NCBI GenBank assembly: GCA_963930775.1
Contig: OZ005705.1
Location: 434,001 to 498,000 of the forward strand
Source of the DNA: Cliona cf. orientalis
Taxonomy: Eukaryota; Porifera; Demospongiae; Clionaida; Clionaidae
DNA: 64,000 nucleotides
Direction: 5' to 3'
In this document: one piece after another, positions 1 through 10,030 of the stretch
How the letters are laid out: each line of letters opens with the position of its first letter
How positions within the stretch are numbered: the stretch's first letter is position 1
Position numbers and translations under genes: made by a program
The notes under the pieces: model-generated
Seen by the model: the letters and a program-made list of their open reading frames with translations, nothing else
Databases searched by the model: none
Told to the model about the DNA's origin: nothing

Positions 1-3000
1 AGCTCTGTGACTTTAGTGAGCAGGATCTGGGAGGTAGTGAATACAACATCAGGAAGAACACTGGGATAAAACTCGAAGATGTTGAGCTGAGCAAGGTACT
101 CGATGGCAGCTTGGAGTCTAACTTTGTCCATTCCAAGACGACCAGCCACCTCAAGGCACTTTTTGAAGCTGATGATCCCTTGTTGAGAAAGCTCTTGAAG
201 GAGTGACTCCAAGACAAACCATCTGATGGGAATCTTTCGCTCGTGCCTTTGACATTTCTCCATTATGTCTTGCCTGAAGCTAGCAACTACTTGCTTATCG
301 GCTGCCGATGGTGTTTGGGCATTTACAGGATACAGAAGCTGGTCAACACTACCTAAGGAATTGTAGGCAAGGTGCTTGCGAAAGGTAGCATGTTGATGTA
401 AAATTGCACAAAGCTGAGCATTTTTATCACTAAGCGGCTCTTCTTGGCTTTCAAGGTCATAGTGTGTACCGATAAAGAAGAGCTCTGGGCACTTGACTGT
501 ATCTTCAATCAAACACCTTGCCTGCATAGCCTGAAGGCAATTCTGTATGATCTGGAGGTTGGTCTGAGAAGACTGGTAAGGCTCACACAAGCACCCACCT
601 TTGCTGTAGTACTCTATCATCGGTCTAGTGGCTAAAGTTTCATTGAGCTTGACAAAGAAAGCAACGGCTGACACGTGGCGTACAAAAGTTGGAAGTAGCT
701 CGTGAAACTGCGGCTGCCCTCCACTGTCTACGATGTACAGCCATTCTCGTCTAAGCAGCTCAACTGATCCTTTAGACTGCGATATCATACCAAGAAGCTG
801 CTTCACTGATTCCGTCTCAAAAAGCTGATCAATATCAGATAACTGGGGTTGATTCACTGTAATTGCTTCTGTAGGACTAACTATAGCGGTTTCTGCCCGG
901 TCCATTTCTCTGTACATCTCGTGTGCACTAACAGTGTGTTCTATCAGAGGCACTACCCTATGCTGGAGGTCTTCACTCACTGACAAAAGCACTGACAGGT
1001 GTTCAGCTATTACCCCAGGGTTGGTACCAGGCTCAAAACTCTTGATGTTTTCAGCAATTAGACTATTGAACATCTCTGCTGAAATTCGCTCCCAAAAGAC
1101 AGCTCCCTCTCTGTGAGACAATGCCACTCGCTCGAAAGAAAGACCCTTGGCCCTACCACTGACAGAGCTGTTGGCTCTAATGGATGATTTGGCCAAAGGA
1201 GTGCTTTCTCTGAAAGAAGGAGGAGGCTCGTCAAAAAGCATGTGACAAAAGCACGTCTTTCCAGCTCCAGCAACACCAATAAGCAAAAGAACAATGGTGT
1301 GCAATACAACGTAACCACTCTGCATAGCTTCTTGAAAGAGCTTCTTTGATTGATCAGCTGTAGGGAATAACATTAGTGACTGTTAGTGTGCACTGATCAT
1401 AGAGATTCTGTGTAGCAGCATACCTTTTGGCTCGGATAGTTCAACAGATTTTGAGTCAGTTACCTCAGGATGAACCTGCATTGGTATTGAGGCAGGGCAG
1501 GATAAATTTGCAGACCTTAGCTTATCAGTCCATACCCAAATCACTGTTTCCTCGTTGTATAGCATAGCTACACAAATGTATCATACCTGGTCGGTTGGTG
1601 GGGGTGTGGTCTTGGAATCAGAATCCGAAGGCTGTGTGGGTAGAGCAGTGCTAGTAGCTGATGAATCTGGTTGCCCTGAATTGGAGGTGTGTTTTAGGAA
1701 CCAAACCTGTTCGATCTCCTAGTTTAACCTGTACACAATAATAATATAATAAATAGCGCTATCTAGAGCATATACCCCATGGGGCACTACACATCCTGCC
1801 ACTGTAATGCACTATAGCAGCTGTAGTCACATTTTCCAATTTGACGACCATTACCTGATTTAATTTGCCTCATACCCCTAACTGTATTCACACCATTTTG
1901 TTTACCTTCCACCATCCACTGGAGTCCTTTTCCTTATCAGTGATCTCAATAGTCTCTCCAACTCGAACAGTTAGCTCATCGGCACTTTTAGCATCATAGT
2001 CAGCAATGACCTCCGCCTTGAAGTTCTCTATATCTGGTGATTGAGCAGTAGAGTAATGGGGGTGATAGGAGACTTCCCTTCTATAAATCAATTTTATCCA
2101 GGGGGAACAAAGCTCTACTTTATTTTGGGGGATTATATAAAGAGAGTGTCAACGTAGTTACCTTGCAAATGCCTGAGCTGGAATTCAATAGTAGATCCAT
2201 TCTTCAAGCCATGATCAGACACTTTATGTTCATCGTCAAGTTCCTTTCCCGCAAATATTAGTATCTGATCATCAGGCGGTATTCCTTCCTCATCTTCAAT
2301 CTTAGCCTTGACAGTCTCAATGGTGTCTGAAGCCTTCACTGTCAGAGTGATCCTCTTTCCATCTGGTGTCATCACATATATCAGCATTCTAACCACTGTA
2401 TAATATGATGGAAGATTTTCTCTATAATAATATTATACACATAGTTCAGCAAAAAAATCAACACTATTTCATTTTAAATTTACTATGTGGATGGGTATTG
2501 AAATTTATCACCTCATACAGATATCGGACAAAGCACAAATTTAATAATAATTATTATTATTATAACTAACTTTTGTGCCAAACTTTTATGACAGAATGTA
2601 TTGCAAATCCGCCTTGCATGCATGCCTAAGCCCACGTATAGGGTTTCATATTATAACAAAAAAACAGCATAATTATCCTAGTCAACATACAAATCATACA
2701 TGCAGAACTAAAATAACATACCTTTCATACCCCATCCTAGTCTTAGGAGTAGATCAATAGTTGATCCATCATTTATGCCATAATCAGACACTGTACATCC
2801 ATCTAGAAGATCTTTCCCAGCAAATATTATTCTCTGCCGATCAGGAGGCATTCCATCCACTGTTTTAATTTTATCCTTGACAGTCTCAATGGTGTCTGAA
2901 GCCCTCACCGTCAGAGGGATTACCTTTCCTGTCAGTGTCTTAACAAAGATCAACATGTCTGTACAATAATGAAAACAATATAATAGTAGAGCTTTGCCTC

Positions 3001-6000
3001 TCATCTTGGTATACTATAGTCTCATGAGAATAGCTCAGCCCTTCATGGGTAAGATACAAATTTATGTGCAATACAATGTGCACTACATGCTTCATTGCAA
3101 GTTTACTGCATGAGCATCTACAACACAACTTAGTATATATTTACCCTCAGCTCCAGCTGGTGCACTGTGATAGATCGTTGATCCCTCCTGTATTCCATAG
3201 TGACTCAATGTGCAGCCATTGTCTAACTCCTTCCCGTTATATAACAGCCGGTGGCTGTCAGGCGGAATTCCTTCTGCCGCATGAATCTTGTATTTGACAC
3301 TCAGAATGGTATCTGATTGCTTCACTATCAAAAGGATGGTCTTCCCCATCCACATCTTGATGTGTATCAGCGTATCACCTGTGAATGGAAATAAATTGAA
3401 AGTGTCCTCAATTCATTATATAGAAAATTATGAGGGAGGGCCAACTAACTGTAATAAGTAGGACCTGAACTGCCACCTTACCTGTGCTATAATTCATTGT
3501 CACTGTGTCTCCATCCTGTATGTTGTAGGCACTTAGCGTGCGCCCATCCTTGAGCAGACCACCAGAAAGTTTGAGTTTCTGTTCATCAGCAGGCACTCCA
3601 ATCTTTTTGTGAATCATAGATTTGAGGTGCTTAATAGTGTATGACGGCTGTGTCTCCAGGAAAACCTTCTTCCCTTTTGGTGTCAGGATAATTGCTGCAT
3701 AGCAGGTTTATCAAGAATCATGAAATTGTTGTATCAGCTACTACTCGACAGAGTATAGACGTACTTACTTCCAAGCACTGTCAGTTCTAATTTTGATCCA
3801 TTCCGTATGTTGTAATCATAAACTGCAACCCCATCTTCAAGCACTCTTCTGTTATAGGTCAGCCGTTGAGAATGCGGGGGTATGCCCTCCCTCCAGGAAA
3901 TCTTTTGCTTGACATCCTCAACAGTACATGGATGTGATACTTCCAGCCTGGTTATTTTCCCAGTTGGCATCTTCACAAGTACTGCACATAATGATTGTAC
4001 ATTACAGCATGGCGGGAAACATTCGAGGGAGAAAACTTTCATAGATCGGTAGCTGTCGAGTGAGCATCGTGGTGTCTCAAACCACAAAATTCATGAATTT
4101 TCTCCCTCAAAAGTGTCCCACTATACCACAACCTCTTATACTCAGCCTCTTCCCAGATTTTCACTATCACATAAGAAAAGTGTCCATGCAGAGTTTCAAA
4201 ACCTAGGCCTGGGAAGAGCCCATGTACAAGGCTATAATATAATACACAGTATAATAGCAGTGAAATAACCTAAGTAATGGAACAATCCTATACAACATTA
4301 ACATAAAATCGTTCTGGAAATATTTTCAGCAGCTCCTCTCTTTGATGAAAAGTATTTTCTCCTGTTTTAGAAACTACATGGAGGGTGTGGTACAACAGTT
4401 GCATACCTTCCCACTCCGTGGTCCTCAGAGATAGCTGTGTACCCTCCAGTATGTTGTAGTCACGTAATGTATGTCCACCTTGAAGTTCTTTCTGTGCAAA
4501 ATTCAGTTGCTGGCACTCATGAGGTATTCGTCCCTTCTCTTGAATCTTAACCTTGACAGCCTCAATGGTGTCAGAGAATGCTACCTCCAGAGTGAAGATA
4601 TTTTCTTCATATTCTTGCTTCACAACTATCTGGTACCGAACATCTGAGGAAATACACTGTCATGTATACATGCAATTTCTAGTATAACAGGAGCTAAGAG
4701 AAATCTTTATGCTTTAACTACTCTCGTTGACCTAGAATTTGTTGTAACACACTCCACCCTCCCCCTTCGTCAGCAACAAGTGCAGGATTTCAGAAGAGTA
4801 CAAGGTGTGGCATTACGCATATGCAAACATTTTAACAGAGGACTTCAACAAATGATCTAGGGTGCCTGGGCATTTACCCCACCCCCCCCCTTGCTGAATC
4901 ATGTCTGTGATGACCTTTACCAAATGACCCCATACTTTTAGTATAGTGACTGGTATTTAATTAAGAGGGATTGAAACCAGTATGGCAAGGGTACATGAAC
5001 CTCCATCCTACCTAGATTTAATGTGGCTCCATCCTGTATGCCATAGCCACTCAGTGTGTGTCCATCTTCAAGATATCGACTATCAAACATGAGTTTTACT
5101 CTATCAGCAGTAATTCCTTTTTTTTCTTGAATCATAGCTTTGACACGCCCAATGGTGAATGAAGGCTGTGTCTCCAGATAGACGTTACCTTTTGGCGTCC
5201 AGACAGTTACTGGCAGGGTGCAAATAGAAAGGTTATCATTTCCATATCAATTATACATGTTACATCAGCACTTGAACTTACTTCCTTTCCTGACCTCTAA
5301 GTCTAATGTTGATTCATACTCTACGCCATACTCATCCAATGTGTGTCCATCTTCAAGCACTCTCTTCTTAAACTTTAACTGTAGATAGTGTGGGGGTATG
5401 CCCTCCTTCTGGGAAATCACTCGCCTGATGCTATCAATGGCAAATGGCTCAGGTACGTATAGCTCGACAGTGTTCCCTGTTGGCAGCTTCATGTACACTG
5501 CATAAAAACTCAACAATAATATGCTGTACATGTACATATTCTAACTACAGTAATTCAGAACAGCTGGTTATCTACCTGTCCAGTATAGCCTTTGTGCCAG
5601 GTGTAACGTTGACCCTACTTGTATCTTCTGGTCTCTTAATGTGTGTCCGTCTTCCAGCTGCTTCAAAGCTGAAGTGATCAACCATTGCTGAACAGCAGGA
5701 GGTATTCCTGGCTCCTTCCCATAAATCTTAGCCTTGACAGTCTCGATGGTGTCTGAAGGCTTCACGTCCAGAGAGATGGTCTTTCCAGCTCCCGGTATCC
5801 TTACAAATATCTTATACAGCCCATCTCCTACATTTTGTTATTAATATCCCACATACACATATGTACATCACACAAAATCTTCTGGAGGGGTGAATATATT
5901 AAATATTTAATCATAGATAATTAAGACTGCGCAGTCTTAATTATCTATGATTTAATATGGCAGGCTGGATGGGAATTTGGAGAACATATACATAGAGCCT

Positions 6001-6044
6001 TAAAAGGGCTTGGAAGATCATAGTACGCTCACTCACTTACCCAT
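1..6044 (-). CDS. Poly-ubiquitin-like / SH3 / Roco-like GTPase fusion protein (3' end beyond window)
   Basis: Exons in transcript order: 6044-6041, 5827-5576, 5497-5282, 5209-5012, 4643-4407, 3981-3769, 3694-3482, 3378-3145, 2958-2722, 2395-2162, 2027-1906, 1728-1587, about 1550-1424, and 1357 to the edge. Exon 1 supplies only ATG plus one base. The next nine exons each encode one ubiquitin-like domain, with recurring cores such as [23 protein letters not shown] and IQDGSTL. An SH3 domain follows across two exons (ADYDA, SGWWK, then GLVPKTHL). The last exon encodes a P-loop (GVAGAGKT), a switch-like [10 protein letters not shown], a GTHYD base-recognition-like motif and a COR-like helical stretch to the window edge. 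All UBL introns are phase 1. No UBL ends in Gly-Gly, so they are probably non-cleaved interaction modules. A reading-frame break in exon 1728-1587 is unresolved. The protein is probably a cytoplasmic signalling scaffold (inference). Domain calls are strong; the single-gene model rests on continuous phase. Confidence 0.8.
1587..1728 (-). other. Exon with unresolved reading frame
   Basis: The exon enters in phase 0 and completes the SH3 domain (GLVPKTHLQ), but that frame then meets TAG and TGA. The frame shifted by one base is open through a Ser/Thr/Pro-rich linker and joins the next exon if the acceptor at 1551-1552 is used. A sequencing indel at the A4 run near 1698, an unrecognised intron, or a real frameshift could each explain it. 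Confidence 0.5.
4003..4130. mobile_element. Short inverted-repeat element (MITE fragment)
   Basis: This lies in the intron between the fourth and fifth UBL exons. Its two ends are inverted copies of a GGCGGGAAACATTCGAGG-like sequence followed by GAGAAAA, and they match the ends of the longer element at 56181-56393. The terminal TACCGTA is degraded here. It is probably an old deleted copy. Confidence 0.55.
5909..5952. repeat. 44-bp perfect palindrome
   Basis: Two 22-bp arms meet with no spacer at 5930/5931 (centre AAGACTGCGCAGTCTT). It lies in the first intron of the poly-UBL gene, just downstream of its predicted start. It could be a minimal palindromic element or a dyad binding site. Confidence 0.85.
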
Positions 6045-6244
6045 GATGGAGATAACTTTTAATATCAAATCTCCAAAAAGAAAATTAGTCGCTCAGCGCA
6101 CAAGCCACGGCGCCAATTGGCTACAGTACAGAGACAAGGCAAAGGATCGATTAAATTTTTAATGTTGCACCACACCCTCAACCACACCCACAAGGTGTCA
6201 TTTTCACGGAACGACCATTACCATACGAGATCAGTAGCTATACA

Positions 6245-7825
6245 TTAAGGCACGTCATCATTAGAATTACAGCATTGATAAATAGAACTAGTCCAGTTAT
6301 ACAAGTACCCATGATAACGGTGAAAATATGTCCTCTGCGAGCAGAATATTCCTTTGGCCTCCATTGAGCTCTGCAGGGAATACATACTAGAGGGCGGGAC
6401 TTTATGGGACACCAGGTAGGGCCACTTGCAGCCCTTCGTGAAGGCCCTAGTGTTGAACCTCGAGTCATGTTTCCGTTCAACATTATAGGGAGCAAGCCAA
6501 GCAGCCACGGACACATCCTCACTCTTGTACTGCTTTAAGTGAGGCTCATTCTCGACCAGCAGCTGGACCACATCTCTAGAGAGAATATAGCCACCTCCAT
6601 AAGCATACGGGAGGTACTTGTCACAGATTGACCAATGAAATTCTCTGTACGCTCCCCAGAATAGTACGGGAGCATAGCCTCGGAAGGCACCCCAGTAGAG
6701 ACGCTCCTTGCTGGGTCTTCTGTGGAGCACTGTGGCCAGTCTGAGCATATCGACGAAATCGTCATCATCACATTTCAGAATGTAGTCAAATTTGAAGCGA
6801 TCGTAGGTGTACTTGAATCCGTAGAGAGTTCTCTGAGTTAGAGTGTAGAGGGAATCGGTGACAGTGGGTAGGATGATCATGTCTTTATGCTTGGAAGACT
6901 CAATCTCCAGCTGATGTAACTTGTCTGGACTGACACCAGACCCTCCCAGCACAAACCTGCGCACATCAAAATAAGTACAAATATAGAAATAATTCCAATC
7001 CTTAAAAGGTAGCTACTATAAATATTTATGTAACTTTATTAAATCATGCCAATATCGGTACATAAAAAGTTTAACATTACATGTAGCTTGTTGGCACCTG
7101 TATTGAATTGGTGATGTATCTAGATTAGTGATATCTTTGGCCCATGTTGCTCGTATTGCAGTCCTCCTCTTGATTCCCATCACACTGGCGTGGATCAGGA
7201 CCAGCAACAGGTTGGCCGGCAGCTGAGACTGACCAAGCGGCTTGATGACTTGACAACTCTCGTCAATACACGTCTCAGGAACAACATATGCTGCAAATTA
7301 TATAATAGCATGAAAATAATTCTATACTCGGGTCATACTTTAGGCCCCCAACGTTTCACTTGACCAACGCAGTCTACCCTAATATGTGGGTGGAGGGGGG
7401 GGGTGCGACTTACCAGATCAGCAAAATTTAAAATTCCCCTTCGGATTTTACCGTATACCACAAGGTATGACCAAGACTACTATAACAAATAAAGTAATAG
7501 GTGCAGAATGAATTCAAATAAATTTTCATAGACCACATGTGTCCTATGTTAGCTCAATCAACGATAAAATTAAATTACCCAGTCTCTGCTTGTCGTTGTA
7601 GCAGCTGGCAGCGTAGTAGGCGATCATGAGTGTCCAGGCCAGTGCACAGCCGTACCACGAGTACCTCGCCCATCGCGATCGGCGCAGCGTTCTCGTTATT
7701 CGGTACCACACGAGTCCACAAGGCCGAAGCCAGCGGGGACACGTTCTGGTGTGAAATGTCATCCAGATGCGAATGAAAGTCATTATCCACGGGCCTCGCC
7801 CCTGTGGCCGTGGCTTATTAGCCAC
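6245..7825 (-). CDS. B3GALT6: Beta-1,3-galactosyltransferase 6-like (proteoglycan linker GalT-II, GT31)
   Basis: Exons 7825-7579, 7290-7098 and 6956-6245 encode 383 residues. A basic N-terminus followed by a membrane segment around WYGCALAWTLMIAYYAASC predicts a type II Golgi protein. The GT31 motifs are in order: RRTAIRATW, FVLGGSG, the metal-binding acidic run KCDDDDFVD (about residues 209-217), YGGGYILS and EDVSVAAWLAP. The end YNWTSSIYQCC followed by an acidic tail closely resembles the C-terminus of B3GALT6, which adds the second galactose of the glycosaminoglycan linker tetrasaccharide. A second in-frame ATG at 7783 could also start the protein. It is divergent from the SDR gene, 85 bp away. 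Confidence 0.9.
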
Positions 7826-7910
7826 GCCCTTGACAATGCTACCCTATTACGCATGCGCACGGATAGCCACGCCCCTGAATTGGCGATACTGTACCCAATT
7901 TTTCAATACT
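7826..7910. promoter_or_regulatory. Divergent promoter gap
   Basis: Only 85 bp separate the ATG of the galactosyltransferase gene (minus) from that of the SDR gene (plus), so promoter and 5' UTR elements must be shared. No TATA box is evident. Confidence 0.55.
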
Positions 7911-9631
7911 ATGGGTGTGTTGAAAAAGGTGATTATCCTGAGCTGCCTGGTGCTGCTGGCTGCGCTGGTATGGCAGTGGACACGATCTGTTGATATTCAG
8001 GGTAAAAAAGTTCATGAGCCATAATTTGAAGCATCATAAAATTATGTTTACTCAATATCATAGAATTCTACAAGGGCAAGCGGGTTATCTTGACTGGTGC
8101 ATCTCGTGGCATTGGAAAGAGCTTGGCCATCCAATTAGCACAGCTCGGAGCCAAGTAAATCCAGCCTTGAATACTTCATAAAGCATGATACTATCCTCAA
8201 ACCAAGCTCACAGCCCCTCTGCATGCTATCCCATTGAGACGATAAATTCTTATTTACTCAATCACAGAGCAGGGAGAAAGCATTCTTTGAGTAGCTATTG
8301 TGCCATTTATATAATTTGTCTGAACAGGTCTCCAGAATCTAAAATAATAATAATGATCTTCATGCAGGGTTGTGATAGCTGCTCGCACAGCTGACAAACT
8401 TGCAGAGACCAAGCGAGAGTGTGAACAGTACACCTCTGGTGTGCACACGGTCATTGCTGATGTATCTAAGGAGGATGACTGCAGAGAGATTGTGAATAAA
8501 GCTGTGGAAGAGTTTGGTGGCATTGATATCCTCATACTGAATGCTGCATATTCCCCTACACCCCAGTTCTTCACTGATAGCAAGAAGCCTGTGAGTACTC
8601 ACTCTGTAACTATAGATACAGTCATACTATAGCCAATACTATGAGTAGTATTTACCTTGCATGGGCTTGATGTGAACTACAGTTTCTGAGCCTACTTCCT
8701 GTCTTACTGTAAGAGCTTACCTTTTGTGACTTTATCTGTATCCACAGCATGGAAAGGAGTTTGCTGATGTGTTCAGGTGAGCACTCACAGGGTTTGTGTA
8801 TGTTTGCCCAAAGTTATATAATACTGCTCACTGCTAGTATAAATAACCTCTGCTTTATTATTAATTCCCCACTGCAGTGTAAATGTGCTACAGAGCATTC
8901 ACTTGGTGCACTTTTCTCTCCCATATTTGAACGCGAGTCGTGGAATCATTGTACCAGTATCATCAGGTGCTGGTAAGTGACGAATTATTGATAAAATTTA
9001 ATTTCACCACCTATGGTCAAGAATAATTATCCAGAGTGCTAACAAGAGTATATACTCTTGGTGCTAATCGTTAACAATAATCCTCCAGGCCTCACTGCTA
9101 TTCCCAAGACTGCACCCTATGGAACCAGTAAACACGCCCTTCATGGTAAAAAGTGTCCAATTGAGATAAAACTGGCTTTAATAAAAATTGTTATTGTAGG
9201 CTTTTTCAAAGCACTTAACCAGGAGTTCATACTAACCAACACCCCAATATCCATCTCCATAATGCCACTACCCTATGTGCTGACGAAAAAGGTGTGTGCT
9301 TGGAATAATAATATTGCCGATGTAGATTTCTATTATTAAAATTAATTCGATACAGGCTGTAGACAATTGGAAACCTATTGGTACAGGTGATGGCATTACA
9401 CCAGAGGTATAATTTTACATTTCATTTTTTGAATAAAATTTTATTACACCATCATGTTTAATCCTGCAGGATTGTGCTGATCGTATGCTTAGGGGGATTC
9501 CCCTCAGACAGCTTTGGTACTATGTCGACTGGACAATCTTTGCTGTCGCTCACCTGTACTCACTTGCTCCTGAGTTTTTTGACTGGTTTGTTCGGATTTA
9601 CCTGCCTACTACTAGCAACTTATTTGTTTAA
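7911..9631 (+). CDS. Short-chain dehydrogenase, 11-beta-hydroxysteroid dehydrogenase 1-like
   Basis: Exons 7911-8001, 8064-8154, 8368-8590, 8748-8776, 8878-8972, 9089-9145, 9200-9291, 9356-9406 and 9470-9631 encode 296 residues; HSD11B1 is about 290. An N-terminal hydrophobic anchor (VIILSCLVLLAALVWQW) suggests an ER membrane enzyme. The NADP-binding loop is TGASRGIGKS, the structural motif is LNAA, and the catalytic residues are the Ser of VSSGAG and YGTSK. The layout (DMLILN-like stretch, SKHALHGFFKAL, an NVSIT-like strand, then a WYYVD tail) fits the HSD11B1/DHRS7 branch. The substrate cannot be read from sequence and may be a steroid, retinoid or lipid carbonyl. A possible AATAAA lies at 9716. 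Confidence 0.88.
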
Positions 9632-10030
9632 TTTTTATCATTTTGATATTATTATTTATAGTTGACTAAAGTTAATGACCAAATACCACGTACATCTATA
9701 AATCAAAATGTTGGCAATAAATCTAATAATATTATTAAGAAATCCATGGGAAATCTAGGCTATGATTCTTTACGAGTTGAGATTCATCATCGATACGAAT
9801 TTAATGCCAGTGACGAAAGAATGCAATGAATGTTGGTTGGAATTGGGTGCATGCATGTCGCATGTACATGCGGCGTAATGCAATGTAGTGCGAGTGGGCG
9901 TGGTCAATCGTCACTGCATCCAGGCAACTGAACAAGTTTGGAATTCACAAGTCCAAACAACTATTTCCAAGCGATGCAAGCAGGTCGAGCTCGGCCAACC
10001 ACATCTGTCCTTCAATAGAGAGAGGGAAGC
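9632..10030. other. Intergenic, tandem plus-strand genes
   Basis: This contains the 3' UTR of the SDR gene, with AATAAA near 9716-9721, and the promoter of the next gene. A short CATGCATG/GCATGTACATGC-rich patch lies at 9850-9885. I see no coding potential. Confidence 0.5.

Noticed and set aside
1058-1318. Hydrophobic minus-strand ORF resembling a membrane protein
   Set aside because: It is another frame of the GTPase exon, where the P-loop frame is convincing.
2537-2570. TAATAATAATTATTATTATT-type palindromic AT runs, also near 43208, 45267 and 60857
   Set aside because: Widespread low-complexity AT sequence; similarity is expected without common origin.
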